64,000 nt of DNA from JAZGGS01 sp963764825 (GCA_963764825.1 CAVXUA010000009.1:186001-250000), one strand, 5' to 3'. Shown: positions 1 to 10,182, counted from the first letter of the stretch. The notes: a model not told the origin generated them from the sequence alone. Numbers and translations are program-made.

Positions 1-2
1 AG

Positions 3-653
3 CTTGGATTAATTATAGGAGTGCTTGCATCGGTTGCGGTAATTGGTTTTACAGTTTTAATGCTTCACAATGCTTTAGGAATTGGTTCGAGTAATCTTCC
101 TGCGCCGCAAGCCACATTAATGGCTACGGTTATAAAAGGATTGTTAAGCCAAAATCTTCCGTGGGGATTGGTGATTGTTGGAATGGGAATTGCCGCAGTT
201 ATGGAGTTAAGCGGCGTTCGTTCCTTACCTTTTGCCGTTGGTGCTTATCTTCCGCTATCTGTTAGCTCACCAATTTTTATGGGCGGGTTAATAAAATTAA
301 TTGTAGATAAGAAGAAGAATAAGAAAGAGGAAGAATCAGATATCGGACCCGGCGCACTATTCAGCTCAGGACTAATTGCGGGCGGCGCATTAACCGGAAT
401 TTTAGTTGCGGCGTTAATGGGTATAACCTCGAGCGTTGATGCTGCGGGTAACGATATTTCAGTTCTTGATAAAATACATCTCTTTTTTCTGAATATCTTT
501 CCCGTTAGTACCGAAGGTGCAGCGAGCATTGTTGAATACCTGGAAGAAAATGTTTTGTTCGGCGGAGTGGATCTTTACTCTGCTGTTATCTTTTTTGTAC
601 TTGCAGCAATACTTTTTAAATTTGCGATGACTAAAAACAGTAACGGCAGTTAG
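3..653 (+). CDS. OPT-family oligopeptide/metal transporter, C-terminal part
   Basis: This is the 3' end of a gene that begins before the window; the frame is open from base 3. It is a polytopic inner-membrane protein. Visible are several hydrophobic helices, the motif VGAYLPLSVSSPIFMGGLIK and the helix FSSGLIAGGALTGILVAAL, a pattern characteristic of the OPT (oligopeptide transporter) family. A charged cytoplasmic loop (KKKNKKEEESD) lies between two helices, and the last helix ends in FKFAMTKNSNGS. OPT proteins import short peptides or metal-siderophore complexes; the substrate cannot be told from this fragment. Family assignment is good, substrate unknown. Confidence 0.8.
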   Translation, partial: LGLIIGVLASVAVIGFTVLMLHNALGIGSSNLPAPQATLMATVIKGLLSQNLPWGLVIVGMGIAAVMELSGVRSLPFAVGAYLPLSVSSPIFMGGLIKLIVDKKKNKKEEESDIGPGALFSSGLIAGGALTGILVAALMGITSSVDAAGNDISVLDKIHLFFLNIFPVSTEGAASIVEYLEENVLFGGVDLYSAVIFFVLAAILFKFAMTKNSNGS

Positions 654-773
654 GTTACAATTCCTTAACAGGTTTTACTATAACCAAAACGAAGTTGTTA
701 GTTGGTGTTTTGATAAGAAATTCTTAAACTTTAATAATTCAAAAAAATATATTAACATTAAGTGAGGTACTTA

Positions 774-1481
774 GTGAAGAATCTTTTTACTTTGATTGTT
801 GTAGCGGGGATACTATTAATAAGCTATACACCAGATTCTAAAGCACAGGATGATTGTTGTGGTGTCGGCTCAATATTTTCATCTCTTATGCAAAGCGGTA
901 TTTTTGGCGGTTACGGAATTCAAATGTACGGTGCTGAAGGATTAAACGAAGTTTTACCTTCTGAAGTGGGATTTAAAGATTATGGAACAGCAATGGGATG
1001 GAGAGTTGGAGCTAACATTATCCAGCTTCAACGTAGTCAGATATTGATGGGTCTTAAGTTTTATTACCAGCAGATGACTGAAACGCAGGATGTAATCGGA
1101 CAGGAGATAAAATTAAACCTGACGCAATTTAATCTTGGAATGAGCTTCTCCTACATCATTAATAATAGTTTCGATATTCGAATATTTGATGCAATGATTT
1201 CCTGGACAAACGCTGAACTGACAAACGCAGTGGAAGGATTTGATGATCGTGTTTATAAATCTCCTGAAACAAATACCGGCTTTACATTTGATGCAGGGAT
1301 TGTATATTATCCTTTCCCTCCTTACGTCTCATTAGAAGTTCTCGGCGGGTATTCTATATTTTCTGTTGAAAAAGTAAATCTTGAGGAAGGTCAAAGCGGT
1401 CTCACAACTATTAACGATATAGTTGATGGTGGAGGGTTCTTTGCAGTTGCTGTACTAACTGTTGGAATTCCTTTTAATTAG
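774..1481 (+). CDS. Secreted/outer-membrane protein, paralogue of the next gene
   Basis: Unrecognised protein of about 235 residues. The chosen start is the GTG at 774, which follows an AGTGAGGT ribosome site by a good distance; an in-frame GTG at 762 overlaps that site. The N-terminus is a signal peptide (MKNLFTLIVVAGILLISYTP, cleavage probably after the Ala of SKAQ). Alternating hydrophobic and polar stretches and the end FAVAVLTVGIPFN suggest an outer-membrane beta-barrel. It shares several blocks with the protein at 1582-2349: a GGYG near the mature start, a GLNE motif, a G-x-RVG-x-NI strand and a DGGG/DSGGF block near the end. Function unknown. Confidence 0.75.
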   Translation: MKNLFTLIVVAGILLISYTPDSKAQDDCCGVGSIFSSLMQSGIFGGYGIQMYGAEGLNEVLPSEVGFKDYGTAMGWRVGANIIQLQRSQILMGLKFYYQQMTETQDVIGQEIKLNLTQFNLGMSFSYIINNSFDIRIFDAMISWTNAELTNAVEGFDDRVYKSPETNTGFTFDAGIVYYPFPPYVSLEVLGGYSIFSVEKVNLEEGQSGLTTINDIVDGGGFFAVAVLTVGIPFN

Positions 1482-1581
1482 GATTATTTACAAGTTATTA
1501 TACTATGATATAGTTGAGTGTAGAAAGATTTTGAATATTTGAATCTTAATCCTGTAGAGATTTTTGAGGTGCTTTTAAGCT

Positions 1582-2349
1582 ATGCAGATAAAAAAATTAT
1601 TTTATTCTATACTGATTGCTTCTTTAATTCTGTTTGGTACGAATATCAATTCACAAACATTTGGCTTTGGATGCCTTGGTTTTGTGGGTGGATACGGTGG
1701 CTATACTTACCAACAATTTGATGCAACAGGGTTAAATGAGTTTGTCCGGCAATTTAACGAAGCAAAAGCATTAACACTTCAGTCTGATTTAAAAGAGTTT
1801 AAATACGCCACCGGTTACAGGGTCGGGATCAACATTTTTAGGGCTTCATTCGAAGGGGGATTCATGGTTACTGCAAAAGGATATTATCAATCACTCGGAA
1901 AAAAAAGCGAAGTAACTGAAAATATTCCGGAAGGAACAACTAATTACTCTTTCGATCTCGATTTAAAAAATTGGGCAATTGGTTTTGATGTTGGAATTAA
2001 TTTAACAGCCGGCATAAGCTGGAAAATCCTGGATGGGGCAGTTCATTTTAATAAAGTAAAGCTTACAAACACGATTAACACTCCCGGCGATACTGAAATC
2101 CATAAATTTATTAGCGATGATAATGTCTTTGGTTATTCTGTTGGAACTGGTTTTATAGTGTATCTTGTTGAAGATTATATTAGTATAGAAGGGCTTGCAG
2201 GTTACACAGGACTTACAATTGATAACATGAAACTTGAAGAGGGAACACCTTTTCCGCCTGAACCTTACAACAACCAAGAGAACGTCAACTTTATTGATTC
2301 AGGAGGTTTTACTGCGGTCGTCCAGCTTAATGTAGGCTTTCCGCTTTAA
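1582..2349 (+). CDS. Secreted/outer-membrane protein, paralogue of the preceding gene
   Basis: Unrecognised protein of 255 residues. The signal peptide is MQIKKLFYSILIASLILFGT followed by NINSQ. A GAGGT site lies about 11 bases before the ATG. The mature part has the same block order as the neighbour at 774-1481 (GGYGGYTYQQFDATGLNEF, YRVGINIF, GFDVGINLTAGISWKI, DSGGFTAVVQLNVGFPL), which points to an old tandem duplication of a probable beta-barrel protein. The two copies are clearly diverged and both are intact. No enzyme motif is visible. The role in the cell is not known; outer-membrane location is inferred from the signal peptide and strand pattern. Confidence 0.75.
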   Translation: MQIKKLFYSILIASLILFGTNINSQTFGFGCLGFVGGYGGYTYQQFDATGLNEFVRQFNEAKALTLQSDLKEFKYATGYRVGINIFRASFEGGFMVTAKGYYQSLGKKSEVTENIPEGTTNYSFDLDLKNWAIGFDVGINLTAGISWKILDGAVHFNKVKLTNTINTPGDTEIHKFISDDNVFGYSVGTGFIVYLVEDYISIEGLAGYTGLTIDNMKLEEGTPFPPEPYNNQENVNFIDSGGFTAVVQLNVGFPL

Positions 2350-2396
2350 ATTCTTTCTTGTAATTTTACCTATCCAAAAATTATTTATAAGTGATC

Positions 2397-3362
2397 ATGA
2401 AAAAACTTACAAAACTTGATACCGCCTCTGTCATAGCAATTATTGATTGCATGGCTGTTAAAAAGAATGAAAGTGTACTTGTAATTACAGATGAAATGAA
2501 AAGAGAGATTGGCTATTCACTTTTCGAAAATGCAAAACGATTGGGATACAAATCTCTTTTCGTTGAGATGAAATCCGGTAAAATTAATGGCGAAGAACCA
2601 GCCCAAGAAATTGCACAATTAATGCAAAAATTTGATGTGGTGCTTGTTCCTACAGCAAAATCTATAACTCATACAGATGCAAGACGTACTGCATCTAAAA
2701 AAGGTGTTCGCGTTGCAACATTCCCCGGCATCACTAAAGAGATTATGATTAGGGGAATGAATGCAGATTATAAATCAATCTCTAAACGATCAATCAAACT
2801 TAAAAAGATACTTGAAAAAGGAAAGCATGTTAGGATAACCGCTCCAGCAGGAACAGATATTGAGTTTTCCATTAAAGGAAGAACCGCAATTGCAAGCAAA
2901 GGATTGTATCATAAAAAAGGTGAAAGCGGAAATCTTCCAACCGGGGAAACTTATAACGCTCCTGTTGAAGGAACAGCAAACGGAATTTTTGTGGTTGATG
3001 GTTCAATGGCAGGTTTGGGATTGATTGGAAGTGTTAATATTACCATCAAAGTGAAGGATGGATTTGCCACTGATATTACAGGTGGAAGACCTGCTAAAAA
3101 ATTAAAAGATATGCTTGATGCTGTTGGTAAGGGTGCACGCAACATAGCAGAATTCGGAATTGGTACAAACGATAGCGCTAAACTAAGCGGAGTTTTACTT
3201 GAAGATGAAAAAGTAATGGGTACAGTTCATCTTGCGCTTGGTAATAATATTACAATGGGTGGAACTTTTAATGTTCCTATTCATCTTGATGGAATTATTA
3301 AAAAACCAACTGTTTATCTTGATGGAAAACTATTAATGAAAAGCGGTAAACTACTTTTATAA
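2397..3362 (+). CDS. M29-family metallo-aminopeptidase
   Basis: About 321 residues. The C-terminal half carries the blocks typical of the M29 (thermophilic aminopeptidase) family: NLPTGE, EFGIGTN, GTVHLALGNN and IHLDGI, which supply the Glu, His and Asp ligands for a two-metal site. The N-terminal half has the small alpha/beta domain of the family. It would release N-terminal amino acids from peptides in the cytoplasm; no signal peptide is present. I chose the ATG at 2397 rather than the GTG two codons upstream because it starts the conserved basic segment MKKLTKLD; neither has a strong ribosome site. The gene is intact and shorter than the roughly 370-410 residues of many M29 enzymes. Confidence 0.8.
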   Translation: MKKLTKLDTASVIAIIDCMAVKKNESVLVITDEMKREIGYSLFENAKRLGYKSLFVEMKSGKINGEEPAQEIAQLMQKFDVVLVPTAKSITHTDARRTASKKGVRVATFPGITKEIMIRGMNADYKSISKRSIKLKKILEKGKHVRITAPAGTDIEFSIKGRTAIASKGLYHKKGESGNLPTGETYNAPVEGTANGIFVVDGSMAGLGLIGSVNITIKVKDGFATDITGGRPAKKLKDMLDAVGKGARNIAEFGIGTNDSAKLSGVLLEDEKVMGTVHLALGNNITMGGTFNVPIHLDGIIKKPTVYLDGKLLMKSGKLLL

Positions 3363-3388
3363 TTTTTATTAGTGTTAATTCGTGTATA

Positions 3389-3412
3389 ACTGCCTGACGG
3401 TAGTCAGGTTAG
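3389..3412. repeat. Intergenic hairpin CCTGAC-GGTA-GTCAGG
   Basis: A perfect 6-bp inverted repeat with a GGTA loop lies in the 184-base gap between the aminopeptidase and def genes. No T-run follows on either strand, so it is not an obvious intrinsic terminator. It resembles the short palindromes scattered between genes in related genomes, but only one copy is seen here. The rest of this gap holds nothing recognisable. Confidence 0.4.
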
Positions 3413-3546
3413 TGGCTAAGGTTATTTCTTAGGGAGAATTATCCTAATGATTATGCACTTCTGTAAACCTTTTTTCTTCTTCTCCATTTAATTATTTTTG
3501 TATCTATTCAACTAATTATTAAAATAATAATCACTTAAAAATTGAA

Positions 3547-4114
3547 ATGGCTTCATTACCTGTAACAATGTGCGGCGATAAGATACTTAGGAAGAAAACT
3601 GCGAAAGTAACTAAAGTGGATAACGAAACTATTGAGTTAATTAAAAATATGTTCGATACGATGAGGAATGCTCATGGGATTGGGTTAGCCGCTAACCAGG
3701 TTGGTGCAGATAGAGCAATTATTAATTGTTGATATTTCGCTCGTTGAAGGCTTTGAAGAAGTTAAACCTATAGTAATGATTAATCCTAAGATCATAAAAT
3801 ATTCTGAAGAGAAATCCGTTCTCGAAGAAGGATGTTTAAGTATTCCTGATATTAGGGAAGAAGTTGTAAGACCTAGAGCAATTACAATTACTTACAAGGA
3901 TACAGATCTTGAAGAGCGTACACTTGAAACTGATAGTTTGCTTGCAAGGGTTGTACAGCATGAATATGATCATTTGCAGGGAGTTTTGTTTACTGACCTG
4001 GTAAATGATGAAACGAAAAAGAGATTAAAGAAACCGCTTTCCAAAATTAAAAAAAGAAAGATTGAAGTTGAATATCCCATCAGCGATTCTGTTGATTACC
4101 AGATTGTTTTTTAA
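3547..4114 (+). CDS. def: Peptide deformylase (frame broken once)
   Basis: Removes the formyl group from the N-terminal methionine of new proteins; cytoplasmic Fe/Zn metalloenzyme. All three deformylase motifs are present: GIGLAANQVG, EEGCLSIP (metal-binding Cys) and VQHEYDHLQG (two metal-binding His and the catalytic Glu). Motif 1 is in one frame and motifs 2 and 3 in the next. One extra base in the AATTATTAATTG stretch near 3717-3725 explains the break, and the repaired protein is about 188 residues, normal for the family. It is followed 15 bases later by fmt, its usual partner in formyl-methionine metabolism. As def is normally essential, the break is probably a sequence error. Confidence 0.9.
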
Positions 4115-4129
4115 TACGGAACCCGTATT

Positions 4130-5031
4130 ATGAAAATCACTTTTATGGGCACACCTGATTTTTCCATCCCTTCTTTAAAAGTTTAAATGAAAGTAAGCAC
4201 GAAGTTATTGCAGTTGTAACAGCTCCTGATAAACAGCGGGGAAGAGGTCAAAAAATTTCATTTACCCCGGTTAAAAAATTTGCCGCTGAGAATAACATTC
4301 CAACTCTTCAACCGGAAAAGCTTAAGAACAATCCTCGTTTTGTTCAAGACTTAAAAAAATATGATGCAGATCTCTATGTTGTAGTTGCATTCCGTATTCT
4401 TCCACCAGAAGTGTTTACAATTCCGAAATTTGGATCGTTTAACCTGCATGGCTCCTACCTGCCTAAATACAGGGGCGCGGCGCCTATACAATGGGCTTTG
4501 ATAAATGGTGAAACAGAAACAGGATTAACAACTTTCAAGCTTGCCGAAAAAGTTGATACGGGAAATATCTACCTTCAAAAAAAAGTTGAAATATTTAAAG
4601 AGGATTCTCTTGGTACCTTGCACGATAGGTTAAGCGAGATTGGTGCAAAAATTGTTTTAGAAACTGTTGACATGATTGACAGCGGTGATTATGAACTTTT
4701 AAAACAGGATGATTCACTTGCTACACCTGCACCTAAGATTACAAAAGAAACTTCATTGATTGATTGGAACTTACCAGCATTTAAAGTACATAATTTAGTT
4801 CGAGGACTTTCTCCAATTCCTTGCGCACATTTTGTTCATAAAGAAAAGAATATAAAGATATACAGATCAGCAATTGTTGAAAGAAATGATCTTGCAGCCG
4901 GTGCGTTTTTTCAATCCAAAACAGAATTGCTCGTTGGCTGCGGTGAAAATGCATTGCGTATTCTTGAACTTCAGCAAGAAGGAAAAAAGAGAATGGGGAT
5001 TGAAGAATTTTTGAGGGGATTCAATTTCTGA
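4130..5031 (+). CDS. fmt: Methionyl-tRNA formyltransferase (frame broken once)
   Basis: Formylates initiator Met-tRNA using 10-formyltetrahydrofolate. The start MKITFMGTPDFSIPSLK is the family N-terminus. A missing A in the run at 4177-4180 puts a stop right after it; restoring one A gives the continuous reading SLKSLNESKHEVIAVVTAPD. Downstream are the folate-site and catalytic blocks FGSFNLHGSYLPKYRGAAPI and the C-terminal tRNA-binding domain, ending EEFLRGFNF. The repaired length is about 300 residues, as expected. It follows def closely and is convergent with the PEP carboxylase gene, whose stop lies 12 bases away. A second, partial copy of its C-terminus lies at 7667-7819. Confidence 0.9.
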
Positions 5032-5042
5032 TTTAGTCTTCA

Positions 5043-7586
5043 CTAAGCTGAGTTTCTGCTGGCATTGATGTTACCATATAGTGAACGTTTCACAATTTTT
5101 TCATAAACAATTTTGTGTGAAGAATTCCGGTCGATCTTCTGCATTGCATACTGCTGAATTACTAAAAGTGGCAATATAATTTGTTCCCTTATTGCAATTG
5201 AACTACCCGGGACAGGCTCTTCTTCCATTAAATCTTTAAAGCCGGAAATTTTCAGGAGCATTTTTTTAGAGAGTTTGTACTCTTCAAATAATATATTCCA
5301 GAATTCTTTGAACTCTTTATCATTTTTAAAGTAATCGGTCAACTCAAAATAACATTTTGATAAAGACATCATACTATTAAGCGTTAATACTTTGAAAAAA
5401 GGTACCTCTTCAAATAATGTTTTTAATTCTTTAAGTTTACCTCTATCAGCTAATTCTTTTATCGAACTTCCCACCCCAAAATAACCGGGGACATTTTGCT
5501 TCAATTGACTCCACGATCCTACAAAGGAAATTGCCCGCAGATCTTCGAATTCTAATTTATCATTAGAACCTCTTTTCGCAGGTCTGCTTCCTATGTTGGT
5601 TTCTCCATAATATTTTAATGTGCTTTTCTTTTCGAGGTACGAAATAAATTTATCATGATTATTTAAGGATTTAATATTTCTTATAACTTAATTTTGCAAG
5701 TTCTTCAATTATCTTTCGTGATTTATTTGGTATCACATTTCCTTCAGCGATAAATTTATTTGAAAGACCTGCGGTGATTAGTTGTTCTAAATTATTTGTG
5801 AATTGTTCTTTTGTGCCGTACTTGCTGGTTATAGTTTGAACCTGAATGGTTAATTGGATTTCATTATTTGCTATCATCTTAGTCTGGGTAGCATAAAACC
5901 TGTGTGTTTTTCCTCCACCACGTGCCGGTGGACCGCCGCGCCCGTCAAAGAAATTTACCTTAATATCATAGCTGCTGCACAACGCAGATAGGTTTTCCTT
6001 TGATTTGAATATTGACCAGTTAGCTTGAAGATATCCGCCATCTTTAGTTCCATCTGAAAAACCAAGCATAATGGTTAGAGTATTTTTTCTTTGCTTTAAG
6101 TGCTTCCTCTATGCGGGCATTTCAAACAAAGTTCTCATAATACTTTCAGAATTTTGCATTCCATCCATCGATTCGAATAACGGAATAATATCAAAATTAA
6201 TTTTTTCACTATTCCAACACCATCTGAATAACGCAAAAACAAATAAGATCGAAAAAATATCTTCAGAGTTGCTAACGATGTACCTGTTACAGCCTGCTTC
6301 ACCATTTTTCCTTTGTATCTTTTGTAATTGTGTGATGTTGTAAATGGTTTCTTTAATAATCTGATTTTTAAAACTATTTGGATTAATAATAACATTCTTA
6401 TAAGAAGAATATTTATTAGTTCTTCTTGTGTAATATCACTAAGACTGCTTGATATTATTTTTTCTTTCTTAAGTATTTCTTCTATAAGTTTTAAATGGAT
6501 AGTATGATTCTGCCTGATATCCAATACTGCAAAGTGGGTTTTGAAAATCTTAACCTTATTGATCAAATCATCAAGTAATTCCACGTGGAGACTGTTATAA
6601 TCATTAATGATGTGTTCCTTTATTTTTGAGAGCGGGGTTAGAATTTCTTCAAAGTTAATTTCTTTTGATGGATTAAACATTGACTCATAAAGATTTTTCC
6701 TAAGTCCAGATATCAGAGCTTCCACTTTTCTGAAAGTCATTCTGCTTTCAATTATTTTTAAATCGCCGTAATAGCATTTCATTAAGGACATTCTGAGTTC
6801 ATCTGCTACATTCATTGTAACTTCTGAGGTAACGAACGGATTGCCATCCCTATCTCCACCGGGCCAAAATCCAATCTTTATTAAATCCGGATTGTCAAAA
6901 TTGTCATTTTTTAATATGTTTTTTATGTGAGAATAAAGCTCACTGACAGAATCATAGTAAACATATCGAAGAAAGTATATTATGTTTTTTGCTTCTTCAA
7001 AAGGAGTAGGCTTTTTAAAATTAACAAGTGAAGTTAAACCAAGCTGTTGCAAAGTTAAGTCGATTTCGTTGATATTGTTTTCAAGAATTAGAAGTCTTAA
7101 TCTGTTGATAATATCAAGAACAGAGTGCGAATAAAATTGAGTTGGATGAGCAGTCAATACAATTCTTGCGCTGAACTGAGATAATACTTTAGACACATCT
7201 GCCGGCTTTATTTTATCTTCCAAGAGATTGATAAAATCTTTAAATGAAAGATCGTTGCTCAGTTTTTGAATTGCCGGATAAGCTGCATCTTCCACACTAT
7301 CATAGAGTACAATTTGTCTCTCCACATATTGAATCACCTGGAACATAAAATTAATTTTACCTTTTTCGGTTGAGATGTTTGCATGGACTTTAAAGAAGTT
7401 ATCGAGAATTTCCTGAGGTTCTTTACCGTCTTCCAGTCCGCTTTTGCAAAGCTGTTGTAACAACGGAATGAACATTCCGATATTCCTGATATTGCTGTAA
7501 GGGAGGTTAAGGAATAAACTGTTATAAACTTCAAATTTATTTTTAACTAATTTTTCAAACTCTTTTATTTCTTCTGATCTATACAT
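5043..7586 (-). CDS. ppc: Phosphoenolpyruvate carboxylase (frame broken at least four times)
   Basis: Carboxylates phosphoenolpyruvate to oxaloacetate, replenishing the TCA cycle; cytoplasmic. In order: VLTAHPTQ (the catalytic His loop), FWPGGDRDGNPFVT, LDIRQN, then after frame breaks near 6400, 6108 and 6085 (a T6 run) the block MLGFSDGTKDGGYLQANW and the glycine-rich FFDGRGGPPARGGG, and after a break near 5685 the segments NIGSRPAKR and LRAISFVGSWSQLKQNVPGYFGVG. About 848 residues when repaired, in the lower part of the bacterial range. The C-terminus reads NASRNSA where most PEPCs end in RNTG, so this is a divergent subgroup. The order of motifs shows one gene rather than several. Confidence 0.85.
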
Positions 7587-7666
7587 GATTTCACGCTGAT
7601 TTTATAAAAAATGCTTCGATAATCCGTTAGTAATATAAAAATATAAATAACGATTAAAAGTAGGAA

Positions 7667-7819
7667 ATGAATGATATCAAACCATTTCAGGTTCACTACG
7701 ATAAAGATGAACTGATAATTGGCTGCGGTAAAGTTGCTTTAATAATTTCTGAACTCCGGCAAGAGGACAAAAAGCGAGTAAGAATTGAAGAATTTTTAAG
7801 AGGATTTAGTTTCGCTTAA
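7667..7819 (+). pseudogene. Stray copy of the Fmt C-terminal end (50 codons)
   Basis: An ATG-to-stop reading of 50 codons. Its last 36 residues (from DELIIGCG to EEFLRGFSF) match the end of the fmt product at 4130-5031 at about 24 of 36 positions by eye, including GCG, EL-x-QE-x-KKR and IEEFLRGF. The rest of Fmt, including the catalytic domain, is absent. It lies just upstream of the ppc start on the opposite strand, so ppc is flanked on both sides by an fmt 3' end in the same orientation. It could be a leftover of a duplication or gene insertion, or a small separate RNA-binding protein. The divergence says the event is old. Confidence 0.65.
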
Positions 7820-7828
7820 TTAATTAGT

Positions 7829-8704
7829 TCAATCTTCCAGGTGTCCAAATTTCCCACTGTTAAACTCATTCATGGCTTCTTCAATTTCCTGGCGCGTATT
7901 CATCAAGAAAAGGACCATGTTGAAAAATTGGTTCATTTATCGGCTCTCCGCTAAGAAATAAAATTATGCTTTTAGTTTTAGCTGATATTTCAAAGTCCGT
8001 TCCATTATTTTAAATAGTACAAGATGATTTTCATCAATTAGTTTATTGTTCACCAAAACTTCACCTTCAATAATTAAAGCAGAAGTATTGTAATGTTCCG
8101 GTAAACTCAGATTGAGAGATGTTTTTTCATTCAGGCGGATATCATACATTTCAATTGGGGTGAAGGTGGAAGCAGGTCCTTCAATTCCCAGAAAATTACC
8201 AGCAATAACATTTAGAACACCTGAATTTTCAGCTAAATTATATTTACCCATTTCACTATGTAATATTGGCTGATATTTTGGCGGAGCAGTTTTATGTTTA
8301 GCAGGCAGGTTAATCCACAATTGAACCATTTGAAAGATTCCGCCCTTTTCACTAAACTCCTTTTCATGATATTCCTTATGTAAAACACCTGAAGCAGCTG
8401 TCATCCATTGCACATCACCTTCTCCAATTATTCCACTGTTTCCAGCGCTATCGTGGTGTGCAACTTTACCACGATAAGCAATAGTAACAGTTTCAAATCC
8501 TTTATGCGGATGCACACCAACGCCTCTGGGAGTTTCACTTGGAGGAAATTCAAATTTAGAATTGTAATCAAGAAGATAAAATGGACTCATCCTTGCTTGA
8601 TCAAAATGATGACTCGGAAAAAAAGTATGAACTCTGAAACCATCTCCAACCATATGCACGGGAGGCGGAACAATAACTATTTCTATTTCTTTTATTTTTG
8701 CCAT
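7829..8704 (-). CDS. Pirin family protein (frame broken twice)
   Basis: Bicupin protein of the pirin family; members include quercetin dioxygenases and transcription cofactors, and the role here is not known. The N-terminal cupin has the family signature GVGVHPHKGFETVTIAYRGK with metal-binding His residues, then VLHKEYH. The reading stops early after HLVLFK; shifting frame near 8008 in the TTATTTTAAA stretch gives NNGTDFEISAKTKSIILFLSGEPINEPIFQHGPF, the usual pirin C-terminus, and a second shift near 7905 gives MNTRQEIEEAMNEF to the stop at 7829. Repaired length is about 292 residues. It starts 2 bases after the ada stop on the same strand, so the two are probably co-transcribed. Confidence 0.85.
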
Positions 8705-8706
8705 AG

Positions 8707-9772
8707 TTACCCTTTATGTTTTTCCAATTCCAATAAATATTGCTTTCGCCATATTCCTCCGCCGTATCCTACAAGTTTTCCATCGCTTCCAATTACGCGA
8801 TGGCAAGGAATAATTATAGCAATTCTGTTATCACCATTTGCTCTTGCAACAGCTCGCACTGCTTTTGGATTGTTTAGCGCAATTGCCTGCTCTTTATATG
8901 AACGTGTTGAACCAAATGGAATATTCATCAGTTCATTCCAAACTTTTACCTGGAACTCTGTTCCGGGAAGTTGCAAAGGTAGATCAAATCGTTTTCTTTT
9001 TCCATCAAAATATTCTTTTAATTGTTTTGCCAGAACATCAAAATGTTTGATTGTCCCGGGTACGAATTCTGCTTTCATAAGTTTCTTCAAACGCTTAATT
9101 TGTGTTTCAAGCATTCGCCGGTCAACAAATTCAAGCAAACAAATTCCTTCGTCTGTTCCACCTGCAAGCATTGGTCCTAATGGCGTTAAAATCCTGGTAA
9201 CAGTGATGATTTTATTGTACTTACTTTTTGAAGGTGAAAATCCGGTTGATTTTTTGAATGATTCGGTAAAGCCGCTTAATGATTCATATCCATGTTCGTA
9301 AGCGGATTCAACAACTGTGTCGCCATGTTTAATTCTACCAAAAGCATTGTTAATTCTTAACAATCGTAAGTAAGATTGAAAAGTCATTCCATGATTCTTT
9401 TTTGAACCACCTGCGAATTCGCGCCGGGTCTATTCCTCTTGTTCGAAGATCAGAATCTCTTAATTTTATATTTTGATTTTGATCGATATCATTTAAAATA
9501 TTTTTAATCCAACCTGGAAATTCACCGTTAAGTTTCATTGGATGACACACTTTGCAAGGTCTGTAACCACTGTGCAGAGCTGATTTTGCAGATGAGAAAT
9601 ACTCTACATTTTCCTTTTTCGGCTTGCGGGCGGTACAACTTGGTCTGCAAAAAATTCCGGTTGTTTTTATTCCGGCAAAAAATATTCCTTCAAACTCACC
9701 ATCTTTTTTCAACAGTGCTTCATACATAGTTTGTTCACGAGGTAGAATGTTATTGTTCAATTGTAACTCCAA
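8707..9772 (-). CDS. ada: Ada-type methylated-DNA repair protein and regulator (frame broken once)
   Basis: Repairs methylated DNA by transferring the methyl group to its own cysteines, and in its methylated form can activate genes. Order: AdaA zinc domain with TGIFCRPSC and GYRPCKVCH (four Cys), AraC-type helix-turn-helix (VVESAYEHGYESLSGFTESF), then the methylguanine methyltransferase domain with the active site IPCHRVIG. One extra base in the A6 run near 9402 separates the first part from the rest; removing it gives RRWFKKNHGMTFQSY. About 355 residues, normal for Ada. The start given is a TTG at 9772; an ATG at 9727 (MYEALLKKD) is an alternative. The downstream gene is pirin. Confidence 0.9.
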
Positions 9773-9855
9773 TTATATTTATACACATTCTAAACATAAA
9801 AATGAGAAGAACGTTCTACAACCGAAAATTTAACAATCAATTTTAGTATCAATTT

Positions 9856-10182
9856 CTAAATAATATAACTATTAATTAATGCTAAAATGATTAGTACTAA
9901 AATCATCGCTAATAATATGATGAGTAAAACTTTAGTTGATTTATATGCCGCTTCATTACCTTTAAATGATTTAAATCCCATTACTGTGCATAAGGTTCCC
10001 ACGATTATAAACATTATCCCAAATAACAAGAAAGGTAAATACCAGAATATTAATGATTTATCTGCCAGGTTTGATGATTCAACAACTGTGATGATATAGG
10101 AAATTAATCCGAATAAGCCGGAAAGTATAAGCGTAATTCCTGCTGCAACGGAAATAATAGAGATTACTTTACGATTGTTCAT
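9856..10182 (-). CDS. Small membrane protein with three predicted helices
   Basis: Unrecognised protein of 108 residues. Three hydrophobic helices are visible: VISIISVAAGITLILSGLFG, FWYLPFLLFGIMFIIVGTL and VLLIILLAMILVLIILALIN, joined by short polar loops. No signal peptide cleavage site and no enzyme motif. Its start overlaps the end of the gene at 10169-10672 by 14 bases on the same strand, so the two are co-transcribed and translation may be coupled. Both being small membrane proteins, they may work together, but this is inference. Confidence 0.65.
   Translation of the reverse strand: MNNRKVISIISVAAGITLILSGLFGLISYIITVVESSNLADKSLIFWYLPFLLFGIMFIIVGTLCTVMGFKSFKGNEAAYKSTKVLLIILLAMILVLIILALINSYII

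Noticed and set aside
245..529. Reading frame antisense to the OPT transporter
   Set aside because: Shadow of a clear membrane protein; no ribosome site, composition not protein-like.
1539..1721. Short frame starting before the second envelope protein
   Set aside because: Overlaps the signal peptide of a well-supported gene in another frame and has an atypical Trp/Cys-rich composition.
3547..4114. Programmed frameshifting in def or other split genes
   Set aside because: No slippery heptamer followed by a structure was seen, and breaks are scattered over unrelated families, so sequence error is more likely.
8408..9301. A 297-codon plus-strand frame opposite pirin and ada
   Set aside because: Antisense to conserved pirin and methyltransferase domains; low-complexity Ser/Phe-rich shadow.
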